64,000 bases of DNA, from NCBI RefSeq assembly GCF_014654615.1, contig NZ_BNBB01000015.1, positions 102,931-166,930 on the forward strand, written 5' to 3'. A model generated the notes under the pieces. It worked only from the letters and a program-made list of their open reading frames with translations, did not search any database and was not told the DNA's origin. The stretch is from Streptosporangium violaceochromogenes. GTDB taxonomy: Bacteria; Actinomycetota; Actinomycetes; Streptosporangiales; Streptosporangiaceae. Shown piece after piece: positions 20,778 to 30,278 of this stretch; positions within the stretch are counted from its first letter, which is position 1; each line of letters starts with the position of its first letter. Both the position numbers and the translations under genes were made by a program.

Positions 20778-21545
20778 TCAGGAGCCGTACCGTCGGTGCC
20801 GCGCGGCGTAGGAGCGAAGAGCCCGCAAGAAGTCGATCCTGCGGAAGTCAGGCCAGTAGGCCTCGCAGAAGTAGAACTCGGAGTGGGCGCTCTGCCAGAG
20901 CAGGAAGCCGGAGAGCCGCTGCTCTCCCGAGGTCCGGATGACCAGATCCGGGTCGGGCTGACCGCGCGTGTAGAGATGCTCCGCGATGTGCTCCACATCG
21001 AGGACCTCGACGAGGTCCTCGATGCTCGCGCCCTTGCTGGCGTGCTCCTGGAGAAGGGAGCGCACCGCATCAGCGATCTCACGCCTTCCTCCATACCCAA
21101 CGGCAACGTTCACAATCAAACCCGGACGGTGCGATGTCGCTTCTTTGGCGTCTTTCAGGACACGGGCCGTGTGATCGGGCAGGAGATCAAGAGCTCCCAT
21201 GGGTTTGATATGCCATCCGTCGGCGACGAGCTCCTGGACCACATCCTCAATGATCTTCATCAGCAGATCGAGCTCGTCCTTGGAGCGATTGATGTTGTCG
21301 CTGGACAGCAGCCACACGGTCACGACCTCGACGCCGGCCTCCCGGCACCAGCCGAGGAGGTCGGAGATCCTGTCCGCGCCCTTGCGGTGCCCGCGGCTGA
21401 CGTCGTCGAGGCCCATCGAGCGCGCCCAGCGGCGGTTTCCGTCGACGATGACGCCGACATGGCGGGGAACCGTCGCGCGCTGACGGGACAGCTTCGCCTC
21501 CAGCCGCCGTTCGTACAGCCGGTAGACGACCTCGCGCACGCCCAT
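20778..21545 (-). CDS. uppS: Isoprenyl transferase (cis-prenyltransferase)
   Basis: 255 residues; condenses isopentenyl diphosphate with an allylic diphosphate to build the polyprenyl carrier for cell wall synthesis. Motifs of the family are clear: HVGVIVDGNRRWARSMG (catalytic Asp), GHRKGADRISDLLGWC, VWLLSSDNINR, NVAVGYGGRREIADA and the C-terminal PDLVIRTSGEQRLSGFLLWQ followed by EFYFCEAYWPDF. ATG at 21545 follows GGGAGGG. Product chain length cannot be told; actinobacteria often carry a second copy. Confidence 0.92.
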   Translation of the reverse strand: MGVREVVYRLYERRLEAKLSRQRATVPRHVGVIVDGNRRWARSMGLDDVSRGHRKGADRISDLLGWCREAGVEVVTVWLLSSDNINRSKDELDLLMKIIEDVVQELVADGWHIKPMGALDLLPDHTARVLKDAKEATSHRPGLIVNVAVGYGGRREIADAVRSLLQEHASKGASIEDLVEVLDVEHIAEHLYTRGQPDPDLVIRTSGEQRLSGFLLWQSAHSEFYFCEAYWPDFRRIDFLRALRSYAARHRRYGS

Positions 21546-21937
21546 GGAAGCCCTCCCCTCAACGCCCGCCGTCGAGGCGCCGCCAGGCAATTATCGCCGC
21601 CTCGGGGGCCTTCGCGCCCCCTCTATCGGGGTTCTGGATAAGTTGCCGGACTTCTGCGGGCCGAGGCAGGCGCGCGCCTCCGCGGCGAGCGCGCCCATGA
21701 GTGCCTCCAGCCCAGCGGAGGTGAGCATCGCTCGCGTTCCAGCTCGGCCCCGCCCCGCGTCTCGAAGGAACGAGGAAGAGGGTATCCCCCCGCGCGGTCC
21801 ATCACAACAAACCCAAAGTCGAAGAAGAGACACCCTCGGCTCGAATCACCATGAAGACGGGCGTGCCCCGCCTGCTTCCTGAACAGGCGGGGCACGGAAA
21901 ACATGTAAAGCGTATAAAGCAGGAAAAACGCGAAGCC
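21546..21937. other. Intergenic region without a supported gene; hairpin at 21863-21895
   Basis: 392 bp between the prenyltransferase and pckG. Short open frames exist on both strands but none has a ribosome binding site or recognisable sequence. The only clear structure is a perfect 12-bp hairpin: GTGCCCCGCCTG (21863-21874) and CAGGCGGGGCAC (21884-21895) with a 9-nt loop, about 40 bp after the pckG stop, likely its terminator. Confidence 0.6.
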
Positions 21938-23734
21938 TTAACCGAGACGGTCGGCCAGCGCCCTGTACTCCTCCCAGAGTTCCTCGGGGAGATGGTCGCC
22001 GAAGGTCTCGAAGAAGGCCGGGATCAGCGACGCCTCGTGCCTCCAGACCTCCTCGTCCACGCTGAGGAGGGTCCGCAGGTCCTCGGCGGGCATGTCCAGG
22101 CCCTCGGTGTCCAGCTCGACCGGCAGCAGGCCGATCGGCGTGCGCACCGCCTCCGCCTCGCCGTTGAGCCGGTCGACGATCCACTTCAGGACACGGCTGT
22201 TCTCCCCGAAGCCCGGCCAGATGAACCTGCCGGCCTCGTCCTTGCGGAACCAGTTCACGTAGTAGACGCGCGGCAGCCGGACGTTCTCCCGCCGGCCGAC
22301 GCCGATCCAGTGGGCGAAGTAGTCGCCCATGTTGTAGCCGCAGAACGGCAGCATCGCGAACGGGTCGCGGCGCAGCTCACCCACCTTGCCCTCGGCGGCG
22401 GCCGTCTTCTCCGAGGCGATGTTGGCCCCGATGAAGACACCGTGGTTCCAGCTCAGCGACTCGGTCACCAGCGGGACCGCGGTGGCCCGGCGTCCGCCGA
22501 ACAGGATCGCCGAGATCGGCACCCCCTTGGGGTCCTGCCACTCGGGGGCGATCGTCGGGCACTGCCCGGCGGGCACCGTGAAGCGCGCGTTGGGGTGGGC
22601 GGCGGGCTCGCCGCCGGGGGTCCAGTCACGCCCCTTCCAGTCGGTCAGGTGCGCCGGGGGCTCGTCGGTGAGCCCCTCCCACCACACGTCGCCGTCGTCG
22701 GTGAGGGCGACGTTGGTGAAGATGCTGTTGCCCCAGAGTGTCTTGATCGCGTTGGCGTTGGTCGACTCACCGGTGCCGGGCGCCACGCCGAAGAACCCCG
22801 CCTCGGGGTTGATGGCGTACAGGCGGCCGTCCTCGCCGAAGCGCATCCAGGCGATGTCGTCGCCGACCGTCTCGACCTTCCAGCCCGGGATGGTCGGCTG
22901 GAGCATGGCCAGGTTGGTCTTGCCGCACGCGCTGGGGAAGGCCGCCGCGACGTAGCGGGTCTCCCCGGAGGGCGGGGTGAGCTTGAGGATGAGCATGTGC
23001 TCGGCCAGCCACCCCTCATCGCGGGCCATCGTGCTGGCGATGCGCAGCGCGTAGCACTTCTTGCCGAGGAGCGCGTTGCCGCCGTAGCCCGAGCCGTAGG
23101 ACCAGATCTCACGGGTCTCGGGGAAGTGGCTGATGTACTTGGTGGAGCTGCACGGCCACGGTACGTCGGCCTGCCCGGGCTCCAGCGGGGCGCCCACCGA
23201 GTGGACGGCCTTCACGTAGCCGCCGCGCTCCTCGATGAGCCGCAGTGCGGCCTCGCCCATCCGCGTCATGATGCGCATCGACACCACCACGTACGGCGAG
23301 TCGGTGATCTCGACGCCGAGCTGGGAGATGTCGCCGCCCAGCGGCCCCATGCAGAAGGGCACGACGTACATCGTGCGCCCGCGCATGCAGCCCTTGAAGA
23401 GCTCGCCGAAGGTCTTGCGCATCTCGGCGGGAGCGATCCAGTTGTTGGTCGGACCGGCGTCCTCCTCGCGCTCGGAGCAGATGTAGGTGCGGTCCTCGAC
23501 CCGGGCGACGTCGGTCGGGTCGGAGGCGGCGTAGAAGCTGTTCTGACGTTTGGCCAGGCGCTTGAACGTTCCCTGCTCGACGAGGAGGTTCGTCAGGCGT
23601 GTCCACTCGATCTCCGAGCCGTCACACCACTCGATCCGGTCGGGCTGAGTCAGCTCGGCGATCTCCTTGACCCACGCGGCCAGCTCCTCGTGACGGGTGG
23701 GGCTGGGGGCGGTTACGTCCTCGATAACGGACAC
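21938..23734 (-). CDS. pckG: Phosphoenolpyruvate carboxykinase (GTP)
   Basis: Converts oxaloacetate and GTP to PEP at the head of gluconeogenesis; 598 residues, normal for GTP-type enzymes. Visible motifs: [16 protein letters not shown] (P-loop-like kinase-1 with reactive Cys), [20 protein letters not shown] (kinase-2 metal site), [15 protein letters not shown], and [17 protein letters not shown] at 23734 lies behind TAAGGAGCCGCAGCAGT. Four DasR-like dyads occur in its 289-bp upstream region, suggesting GntR-type control linked to amino-sugar or carbon supply. Confidence 0.96.
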   Translation of the reverse strand: MSVIEDVTAPSPTRHEELAAWVKEIAELTQPDRIEWCDGSEIEWTRLTNLLVEQGTFKRLAKRQNSFYAASDPTDVARVEDRTYICSEREEDAGPTNNWIAPAEMRKTFGELFKGCMRGRTMYVVPFCMGPLGGDISQLGVEITDSPYVVVSMRIMTRMGEAALRLIEERGGYVKAVHSVGAPLEPGQADVPWPCSSTKYISHFPETREIWSYGSGYGGNALLGKKCYALRIASTMARDEGWLAEHMLILKLTPPSGETRYVAAAFPSACGKTNLAMLQPTIPGWKVETVGDDIAWMRFGEDGRLYAINPEAGFFGVAPGTGESTNANAIKTLWGNSIFTNVALTDDGDVWWEGLTDEPPAHLTDWKGRDWTPGGEPAAHPNARFTVPAGQCPTIAPEWQDPKGVPISAILFGGRRATAVPLVTESLSWNHGVFIGANIASEKTAAAEGKVGELRRDPFAMLPFCGYNMGDYFAHWIGVGRRENVRLPRVYYVNWFRKDEAGRFIWPGFGENSRVLKWIVDRLNGEAEAVRTPIGLLPVELDTEGLDMPAEDLRTLLSVDEEVWRHEASLIPAFFETFGDHLPEELWEEYRALADRLG

Positions 23735-23798
23735 TGCTGCGGCTCCTTACACTTCTCAGGGCCAGGACATCATTGACGACAAAACCGCACTGAATCCA

Positions 23799-23814
23799 AT
23801 TGGCGTAGACCAGT
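23799..23814. promoter_or_regulatory. DasR-like (dre) box proximal to pckG
   Basis: On the minus strand this reads ACTGGTCTACGCCAAT, 13 of 16 positions matching the Streptomyces dre consensus ACTGGTCTAGACCACT. It lies 65 bp upstream of the pckG start, in the expected promoter region. Confidence 0.55.
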
Positions 23815-23941
23815 GAATTGACGCGGCCGGCGTCGCCACGCCTCTGGCACTCCCGTGCCGAAAATCCTCTGAGCTGACAGAAGGCACGGCGTTCCGGGTC
23901 CCTTACCCAAAAACCTCGGCACTAAAGGGCCTGGTTGGGGC

Positions 23942-23998
23942 AGTGGTATAGGCCAATCGAAGAGGTCTACACCAATCGCGGGAGAGGTACAGACCAAT
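23942..23998. promoter_or_regulatory. Three tandem DasR-like dyads upstream of pckG
   Basis: Three 16-bp copies at 23942-23957, 23961-23976 and 23983-23998: AGTGGTATAGGCCAAT, AGAGGTCTACACCAAT and AGAGGTACAGACCAAT. They share GGT-N7-CCAAT and resemble dre sites (11-12 of 16 positions). Copy spacing is 19 and 22 bp, so they lie on nearly the same helix face. They sit about 210-265 bp upstream of pckG and just beyond the end of the neighbouring gene. Confidence 0.6.
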
Positions 23999-24023
23999 TT
24001 CCCGCCGTTCCCCCTGGCCTGCC

Positions 24024-24551
24024 TCAGGAACCCACGTCCGGCCCTGAGGCGCGCACCCGGTCCACATGCTGAAGAGCGTTCCTCAAATCGGCCAGCCAGG
24101 TGTCGGTGTGCGTTCCCACCAGGCGGACGCACCAGGCCAGCGCGTCACTGCGGCTGCGCGCCACCCCGGCGGCGACGAGGGTGTCCAAAACCCGTCGCTC
24201 CCCCTGACGGAGCCGCGTCATGACCGGGACGGACAGTGTGGTGAACATCACCGTCCGGTCACCGACGGCGACGCCCCAGGAGATCCTTCTGCGGAAACGG
24301 TGCTCCGCCTCCCTCGCGATCTCCACACGCCGCTCGCGCGTCTCCTCCCGGAAGCGCCGCACGCCTCCCTCGACGGCGGCGGACCGTTCCACCTCCGAGA
24401 CGCCCTCGGCGAGCACGGGGGGCCGCAGCCGCCCCACAACGGCGATCTCCTCGCGGTCCAGCACGACCTCCGGCCACCCCTCGAACCATTCGGCGGGCAG
24501 CCGTCCGGAGAACCAGCCTCGCAGTTCCTCGACCGTTTCATCGGTATCCAC
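24024..24551 (-). CDS. Conserved actinobacterial hypothetical protein
   Basis: 175 residues from a GTG at 24549-24551. TAATCT lies exactly 7 nt upstream of that GTG, the leaderless pattern seen repeatedly in this window. A longer in-frame reading to 25991 covers the NlpC gene in the wrong frame and is rejected. The C-terminal half, with FTTLSVPVMTRLRQGERRVL and ARSRSDALAWCVRLVGTHTD, looks helical; I have seen this arrangement in proteins of unknown function in actinobacteria. No catalytic motif and no membrane span is recognised. Confidence 0.7.
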   Translation of the reverse strand: MDTDETVEELRGWFSGRLPAEWFEGWPEVVLDREEIAVVGRLRPPVLAEGVSEVERSAAVEGGVRRFREETRERRVEIAREAEHRFRRRISWGVAVGDRTVMFTTLSVPVMTRLRQGERRVLDTLVAAGVARSRSDALAWCVRLVGTHTDTWLADLRNALQHVDRVRASGPDVGS

Positions 24552-24703
24552 GTAATCGAGATTACGTCGCCCTCCCCCGCGAGACCATGCCCGGCCCCCG
24601 GGAGTCGCGGCCACCTTTCCGGCGGAGACGTCTTTCCGAGACCGCGCCACCCGGCGCCGCGCGCCGGGGCCGTGAACAGACGGCCGCGGACCGGACGCGG
24701 GCC

Positions 24704-25975
24704 CTAGTGGACCCGCGCCGCGATCTGCGGGCTGATCCGCACGGCCCCGGCGAAGTTGCGGGTGGTGACCGGGACGAGCTTGACCACGTCGCCGGTGCGG
24801 GGCGCGTGCAGCATCTTCCCGTCCCCCCAGTAGATCGCCACATGCGAGACATAGCGGGGATTGGTGGGGTCGTGCCGCCAGAACAGCAGATCGCCCGGCT
24901 GGACCTGCGAGAGCGGAACCCGCGGGCCGGAGACGAACTGCTGGTGCGTCACCCGGGGCACCCACACCCCCGCCTGGGCGTAGGCCCACTGGACCAGCCC
25001 GGAGCAGTCGAAGGTATTCGGCCCCTCGGCGCCCCACACGTACGGGCGGCCGAGCTTGCCGATCGCCGCGGTGAGGGCGACCCTGATCTGGGAGACGGTC
25101 ATGAAGGCCCCCGCCGGCCAGACCGTGCGCCGCGGGGCGGCCAGCACCGGGTTGATCACGGCGACCTGGCTGCCCGCGGGCAGGACGCGCAGCAGCGCCC
25201 GGCGCAGTTTGGCGGAGTCGGCGCCCGGCGCGCTCACCACGAGCGCGTTGTCCCGGGGGATGCCCAGCAGCCGCGCGACCGGGCGTGAGACCACGGCGTC
25301 GATGGCGCCCATGCCCATCGTGGCGTAGGCGCCCACGCGCAGCGTCGTCCTTCCGGTGCTGACGACCTTGCCCAGCGACATGCCGCCGTCGTTGCCGAGG
25401 ACGAAGGAGACGGCCAGCTCTCCGGCGGCGATGTCGCGCCAGAGCCTGTCGGAGCGTGCCGTCGGCCGGGGGGTGAAGGCGCGGAACGTCGAGGGGTCGA
25501 CCCCCAGCGTCTGCACCCGCTTGCCGTCCAGGACGACCTCGGCGGCGTCGGCGCGCTCGACCGCCCGCACCCCGGCGACCCTGGCGACCCTCGCCACCGC
25601 CTCCGAGGCCAGCGGCCCGTTCGCCACGACGAACAGGTGCGGCCTGCGGAGCTCCTTCAGCGGCGCCACGGACGGTCGCGGCGGACGCGACGGCTCGGCC
25701 GCGGCTCCCGCGCCCTGGGAGGGGAGGGGGTCGGCGAGGGGGGACGGTGGGGCCACGGCGTCCCGGGAGGCGGCCGTCTCCTGCTGCCCGCCGGGCACCT
25801 GGGCGACGATCACGATCACGGCGGCCACGAGCGCCACGAGGAACACCGCGACGAGGGAGGGGCCCGACCTCGGCGCGCGCGAGCCCGCCCGGCGGTGCCC
25901 GGCGCGCGGGCGGTGGAGGAGGTCTTCGCGGACCCCGTCGGCGATCCGGGAGAGACGCGTCCGCCCGTCGAACAC
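24704..25975 (-). CDS. NlpC/P60 peptidoglycan endopeptidase, membrane anchored
   Basis: 423 residues from a GTG at 25975 behind GGGAGATGTC. One membrane segment near 42-60 (SLVAVFLVALVAAVIVIVAQ), a middle region of about 200 residues resembling a transporter-associated or peptidoglycan-binding beta-alpha fold, then NlpC/P60 at about 300-423: FDCSGLVQWAYAQAGVWVPR (nucleophile Cys), YVSHVAIYWGDGKMLHAPR (catalytic His). Such enzymes cut D-gamma-Glu-mDAP or related stem-peptide bonds outside the membrane. Monocistronic by spacing. Confidence 0.9.
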   Translation of the reverse strand: MFDGRTRLSRIADGVREDLLHRPRAGHRRAGSRAPRSGPSLVAVFLVALVAAVIVIVAQVPGGQQETAASRDAVAPPSPLADPLPSQGAGAAAEPSRPPRPSVAPLKELRRPHLFVVANGPLASEAVARVARVAGVRAVERADAAEVVLDGKRVQTLGVDPSTFRAFTPRPTARSDRLWRDIAAGELAVSFVLGNDGGMSLGKVVSTGRTTLRVGAYATMGMGAIDAVVSRPVARLLGIPRDNALVVSAPGADSAKLRRALLRVLPAGSQVAVINPVLAAPRRTVWPAGAFMTVSQIRVALTAAIGKLGRPYVWGAEGPNTFDCSGLVQWAYAQAGVWVPRVTHQQFVSGPRVPLSQVQPGDLLFWRHDPTNPRYVSHVAIYWGDGKMLHAPRTGDVVKLVPVTTRNFAGAVRISPQIAARVH

Positions 25976-26171
25976 GACATCTCCCTTCCATCCGTCTTAT
26001 CCGGCCCTATGAGGGTGCCGCAGACCACGCGACGATGCACGCGACGCGCCAGAACGGACACGGCCACGGGAGGGAGGGGAGTCCCGTGAACACGGCGATC
26101 CGCCGGGACGGGGCCCGGCGGATCAGCTCGGCGGCTTCGGGATTTCGGGTCCCGCGGGGGGTCTTTGAAGG

Positions 26172-26672
26172 TCAGTTGCCGACGTACGGCACGGCCTCAA
26201 GGATCTCGACCGTGCTGGAGCGCCCGTTCGGCATCGTGTAGGTGGCCTTCTCACCGATCTTCTTGCCGTTGATCGCCGAGCCGAGCGGCGACTTGGGCGA
26301 GTAGACGTCGATCGGGGCGCCGCTCTCCTCGCGGGACGCCAGCAGGAAGGCGACCTCCTCGTCGTCGCCCTCGAAGCGGACGGTGACGGTCATGCCCGGT
26401 CCGACCACGCCTTCGGTGCGAGGGGGCTCACCGACCTTGGCGGTGTCGATGATCTGACGGAGGTGGAAGATGCGGGCCTCCATCTTGCCCTGCTCGTCCT
26501 TGGCGGCGTGGTAGCCGCCGTTCTCCTTCAGGTCGCCCTCTTCGCGGGCGGCCTCGATCTTCTTTGCGATGTCGACGCGCCCGGGCCCCGAGAGGTACTC
26601 AAACTCCGCCTTCAGGCGGTCGTACGCCTCCTGAGTTAGCCAGGTGACGCTCTCGTTGTGGGAGTCGGCCAC
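26172..26672 (-). CDS. greA: Transcription elongation factor GreA
   Basis: Rescues backtracked RNA polymerase by stimulating transcript cleavage. 166 residues: N-terminal coiled coil (about 8-85) with the acidic tip REEGDLKENGGYHAAKDEQG carrying the Asp/Glu pair, and a C-terminal FKBP-like domain ending in IGEKATYTMPNGRSSTVEIL. GTG at 26672 follows AAGGAGAATCC. The order greA, DUF4307, mca is conserved in actinobacteria. Confidence 0.96.
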   Translation of the reverse strand: MADSHNESVTWLTQEAYDRLKAEFEYLSGPGRVDIAKKIEAAREEGDLKENGGYHAAKDEQGKMEARIFHLRQIIDTAKVGEPPRTEGVVGPGMTVTVRFEGDDEEVAFLLASREESGAPIDVYSPKSPLGSAINGKKIGEKATYTMPNGRSSTVEILEAVPYVGN

Positions 26673-26775
26673 GGATTCTCCTTGCTTCCTCTGTGGGGCT
26701 TGCTACTTGATAGCGGACGTTTGAATTTCGACAGGCTAACAAGTTAACCGCCCGAACGCTTCCCCAAATGTCTCA

Positions 26776-27204
26776 CTATACGAGATAGCAGTAGTGGACG
26801 TCACCGGAGGTGGCCTGGGCACTGGTCTCTAGCCGTTCGGTAAGGCGGACATATCCCTCTCCGGCCGGAATTGTGATCTCCCTGCCGCCGACCTCTCCGT
26901 GGTCCACATCCATGGCCCGCAGACGGCAGACGGCCGCGCGCCCGGACGGCTTGACCACTTCGAAGGTGATCCGCACCGAATCGCCGCGACCGGCGTCGAA
27001 GGCGATGACCTGGTCGATGACCTGAGGGTTGCCGTTGGAGGCCCACATCACATACCCCCACCCGCCGGCGCAGACCGCGCAGAGGATCGCGATCACGATG
27101 TGGACGACGAACCGCCCCCTGCGCTCCGGACGGTCGGGGAAGTCGCCCGGGGTGCCGAGCACCGGGCCGGTCTGACGGCCCCCCTCGGCCTCGCTGGTGG
27201 CCAT
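26776..27204 (-). CDS. DUF4307 membrane protein
   Basis: 142 residues from the ATG at 27204, chosen because GGGAGATTCCGTC precedes it; a GTG/ATG 18 bp upstream lacks a site. One membrane span near 33-52 (FVVHIVIAILCAVCAGGWGY) and a small outer beta domain with VRITFEVVKPSGRAAVCRLR and HYCYLV at the C-terminus, two conserved-looking cysteines. The family is nearly always next to mca in actinobacteria; function unknown. It is divergent from mca here. Confidence 0.85.
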   Translation of the reverse strand: MATSEAEGGRQTGPVLGTPGDFPDRPERRGRFVVHIVIAILCAVCAGGWGYVMWASNGNPQVIDQVIAFDAGRGDSVRITFEVVKPSGRAAVCRLRAMDVDHGEVGGREITIPAGEGYVRLTERLETSAQATSGDVHYCYLV

Positions 27205-27238
27205 GACGGAATCTCCCTGCACTACCTCGGCGTTGTCC

Positions 27239-27252
27239 GAGACAATTGTCTC
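27239..27252. promoter_or_regulatory. Perfect 14-bp palindrome between DUF4307 and mca
   Basis: GAGACAATTGTCTC sits in the 243-bp divergent intergenic region, 35 bp from the DUF4307 start and 196 bp from mca. A perfect symmetric operator of this size suits a dimeric regulator; none is identified. Confidence 0.4.
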
Positions 27253-27447
27253 TCGCGGGGGCCTTGCTCACGCGACCGCCCAAGAGAAACTAACCTCATC
27301 TTTAGAGTGACCCAGCCCGGCCCGGGAGGGGCGCGGCACCGGCGCGAACGAAGGCGGACGGCACGGGCGAGGCCGGCCCCCGCGCGAGCGAGCGCCGTTC
27401 CCGAGCGCGACCGACGCGACCGATCTGTACGAGGAGACATCGAGCCC

Positions 27448-28332
27448 GTGAGTGCACCGCTGAGGCTGATGGCCGTTCACGCCCACCCCGACGACGAGTC
27501 GAGCAAGGGTGCCGCGACCATGGCACGCTACGTCGCCGAAGGCGTGGACGTGCTCGTCTGCACCCTCACCGGGGGTGAGCGCGGCTCGGTCCTGAACCCC
27601 AAGATGGATCGCCCCGACATCCTGGAGAACATCGGCGAGGTCCGCCGCCTGGAGATGGAGCGCGCCCGCGAGATCCTCGGCGTGCGGCAGCGCTTCATGG
27701 GGTTCGTCGACTCCGGCCTCCCCGAGGACGAGAACGAACCGCTGCCCGAGGGGTGCTTCGCCCTCCAGCCGATCGAGGCCGCCTCCGCGCCCCTTGTCGC
27801 CGCCGTACGGGAGTTCAGGCCGCACGTCATCCTCACCTACGACGACGACGGCGGCTACCCCCACCCCGACCACGTCATGACCAACCGCGTCTCGGTGGAG
27901 GCGTTCGAGGCCGCGGGCGACCCCGACCGCTACCCGGGCACCGGTGAGCCCTGGCAGCCCCTCAAGCTCTACTACCACATGGGCTTCAGCAGGGAGCGGT
28001 TCGAGGCGCTGCACGAGGCCATGACCGTACGCGGGATCGGCTCCCCGTACGGCGACTGGATCGCCCGCTGGGAGGACCGCCCGGAGAAGTGGCCGGTGAC
28101 GACCCGCGTCCCCTGCGGCGACTACTTCGAGACCCGCGACGAGGCCCTGCTCGCGCACGCGACCCAGGTCGACCCCGACGGCTTCTGGTTCGTCTGCCCG
28201 CGCGATCTGCAGCGCGAGATCTGGCCGACCGAGGACTACCACCTGGCCCGCTCGCTGCTGAACGTCGAGGTGCCCGAGGACGACCTGTTCGCCGGCATCC
28301 ACGCCGGGGAGGTCTCCCCGGTCTGCGGCTGA
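27448..28332 (+). CDS. mca: Mycothiol S-conjugate amidase
   Basis: Zn amidase that cleaves mycothiol S-conjugates, releasing mercapturic acids for export: a detoxification step specific to actinobacteria. 294 residues from a GTG at 27448. LmbE-type motifs: LMAVHAHPDDESSKGAATMA (Zn ligands His, Asp and Asp), CTLTGGERGS, and YDDDGGYPHPDHVMTNR (third Zn ligand). The C-terminal EIWPTEDYHLARS is typical of Mca rather than the deacetylase MshB. GAGGAG lies about 12 nt upstream. Confidence 0.95.
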   Translation: MSAPLRLMAVHAHPDDESSKGAATMARYVAEGVDVLVCTLTGGERGSVLNPKMDRPDILENIGEVRRLEMERAREILGVRQRFMGFVDSGLPEDENEPLPEGCFALQPIEAASAPLVAAVREFRPHVILTYDDDGGYPHPDHVMTNRVSVEAFEAAGDPDRYPGTGEPWQPLKLYYHMGFSRERFEALHEAMTVRGIGSPYGDWIARWEDRPEKWPVTTRVPCGDYFETRDEALLAHATQVDPDGFWFVCPRDLQREIWPTEDYHLARSLLNVEVPEDDLFAGIHAGEVSPVCG

Positions 28333-28394
28333 GCGCGCCGGCCGCGGAACCGGCCGCCGACGGGACCGCCGGGTGGCGGTGGCAGACTGGAGGG

Positions 28395-28574
28395 GTGATT
28401 GCAATCGACACCCTCTCCAAAGGCGACGTCAGCCCCGGCCTGCTGGGGTTCCTCGTCGTCGCGGCGATGGGGCTCGCCCTCTACATGCTGGTCAAGTCGA
28501 TGAGGCGGCAGATCTCCAAGATCGAGGTTCCCTCCGAGGCCGAGCTGCGCGAGCGGCGCAAGACCCCGGGCTGA
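28395..28574 (+). CDS. Small single-pass membrane protein downstream of mca
   Basis: 59 residues from a GTG at 28395, 62 bp after mca. One membrane span (LLGFLVVAAMGLALYMLVKS, about 17-36) followed by a basic cytosolic tail RRQISKIEVPSEAELRERRK. CAGACT lies 6 nt before the GTG. A similar short membrane protein commonly follows mca in actinobacteria. No function known. Confidence 0.75.
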   Translation: MIAIDTLSKGDVSPGLLGFLVVAAMGLALYMLVKSMRRQISKIEVPSEAELRERRKTPG

Positions 28575-28587
28575 CACCGGCCGCCTC

Positions 28588-29727
28588 TCACGACCAGGCC
28601 CGCTCCAGCGCCTTGGGCAGGCCCCAGCGCCCCAGCGGGGTCAGCACCTCGCTCCGGTCCACGATGCCCAGGCACGCCCACAGCGGTGTGACCGAGCTGA
28701 AGAGCGTCTCGGCGGCGTCCAGGTCCTCCGGGTCGTCCATCCGCACGTCGATGTCCTCCGACTCGGCGATGAACCTGGCGATCCGCTCGGGAGAGGCGAG
28801 CACCCCCGGCCCCCTCCTCGCCAGGGCGGCCACCACGGCCAGCCAGTCGGCATGATGGATCGCGCACAGCGCGGCCAGCACGGAGTCCTCGTGACTGAGC
28901 TCCCCCTCCAGGTCGGCGAACCTCTCCGGGAGGTCGTCCTCCTCCGGAAGATCGGAGATCGGCCCGGCGATGCCCGCCGTGACGGTCAGCCAGAGCTCCT
29001 CGTCGTCGGCCGGAAGCGGCTCCGCGCCGTACCCGGCGCACGCCCGCAGCACGTTGCCCGGGTAGCCGGGGTCGGCCAGCACCTGGCGGAGCTGCACACA
29101 CGCCGCCCGCAGGTCGGAGGCGGGACGGTCGGGGACGGGCAGCTCGGCCAGGATGCGCCGCAGCTCGCCGAGCGCGAACGCCTCCTCCTCGTCCCAGGCC
29201 GCGAACAGCTCCTCGTCCTGCTCCTCGCTCACCACGGTCACCGGGACCCGCCCGTCGGGCAGGGGGGCGTTGAGCCAGCTCTCCTGCATCCCCTCGTAGG
29301 CCGACCTGGCCCCGGCGTCTCCCCGGGCGAGCGCGTCGGGGTCGATCTCACCGGCGGTGACCCGCTCCTCCAGGTACGAGACCAGCCTGTCGAACATCTC
29401 CCGGGCGACCGGCCCCCGTTCCTCCTCCTCCGGCCAGACGAAGAAGCCCCGGGTGATCAGGAGGGGCTCGGTGCCGGTGGACTCCAGCCAGCGCTGCACG
29501 TCCCCGACCGTCGCCTGGCCGGCCTCGATCGCGCCGAGTGTCTTCTTGGTGGACTCCCAGAAGGACGGGGACAGCGGGTTGCCCACCGCCGTCAACGCCC
29601 GCCGTAGGTCCGGTGCGGCCACCAGCGCCACCCCGGACGGCACCGCGAGCAGCGCGCGGGCCACATCACGCCGGGTCAGCTCGGTGACCGGCCGCCCGGA
29701 GTGCACACATACGAAGTCGAGATCCAC
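28588..29727 (-). CDS. Acidic hypothetical protein, unknown function
   Basis: 379 residues from a GTG at 29727; the frame stays open to 29913 but TAGGCT 8 nt before this GTG suggests a leaderless start here. The chain is rich in Asp/Glu with predicted helices, for example TRRDVARALLAVPSGVALVA, EEEAFALGELRRILAEL and DSVLAALCAIHHADWLAVVA. No catalytic motif, signal or membrane span is seen. It is the last ordinary-looking gene before the biosynthetic cluster; whether it belongs to the cluster is unclear. Confidence 0.65.
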   Translation of the reverse strand: MDLDFVCVHSGRPVTELTRRDVARALLAVPSGVALVAAPDLRRALTAVGNPLSPSFWESTKKTLGAIEAGQATVGDVQRWLESTGTEPLLITRGFFVWPEEEERGPVAREMFDRLVSYLEERVTAGEIDPDALARGDAGARSAYEGMQESWLNAPLPDGRVPVTVVSEEQDEELFAAWDEEEAFALGELRRILAELPVPDRPASDLRAACVQLRQVLADPGYPGNVLRACAGYGAEPLPADDEELWLTVTAGIAGPISDLPEEDDLPERFADLEGELSHEDSVLAALCAIHHADWLAVVAALARRGPGVLASPERIARFIAESEDIDVRMDDPEDLDAAETLFSSVTPLWACLGIVDRSEVLTPLGRWGLPKALERAWS

Positions 29728-29932
29728 GCCCAGTGAGCCTACGCCCGAAGCCGCCCAAAGACATCTCCCCCCCGGTAAACATCCTCTTCCCGTCGTGGAA
29801 GGGGAACGGGGCACGGCTGTCCCGGCGCTCCTCCGCCCGCGACCACGGCGGAACCTTTGTCGTTCTCCGGCGGAAATCAGATTGAACCGGTTGGCTATTG
29901 GGCGCCGTACCAAGAAGGTGAGGTCAACTCCT

Positions 29933-29961
29933 TGTTCGGAGACAGTGTAAAGAATACGATG
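29933..29961 (+). promoter_or_regulatory. Candidate sigma-70 promoter for the SARP gene
   Basis: TTGTTC (29933-29938), 17-bp spacer, TACGAT (29956-29961), followed by about 310 bp of apparent leader before the SARP start. The whole 29914-30278 stretch is more AT-rich than neighbouring genes and holds no supported gene. Confidence 0.5.
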
Positions 29962-30278
29962 TCGCAGGGCTGTCGACTGCGGACATCCGCTTGAAGCGCG
30001 CCATGGCAGAGCGGCTCCGGGGCAGCCGGCGGCCCTTCAAATCCGGTGCGGGAGAGCCACTCGGGCCGACGGCGCGTTGACACTCGGCTGCCGTCAGAGC
30101 GCTTTCGTGTGGAACGACTCCTGTACGTCCGCCGCGGTCACCGTGAATCGGTGGATACCACAGGAGAAAACTCAAAACGCCCATAACCACGCCATTGGCA
30201 TCCGGCGCCTGAGGGTCTCTCTCCCGCGGTTCCGACTGGAAGGAACAGAGCCGAAGGCATCCGAGGGGAGTCTGCACG

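Noticed and set aside
21546..21862. Short open frames on both strands between uppS-like and pckG genes
   Set aside because: No ribosome binding sites, no motifs and overlapping competing frames; judged non-coding.
24024..25991. A 655-residue minus-strand reading joining the 24.0-24.5 kb protein to sequence over the NlpC/P60 gene
   Set aside because: Upstream of 24551 it covers the NlpC gene in the wrong frame; only the last 175 residues look like a protein, with its own leaderless-type start.
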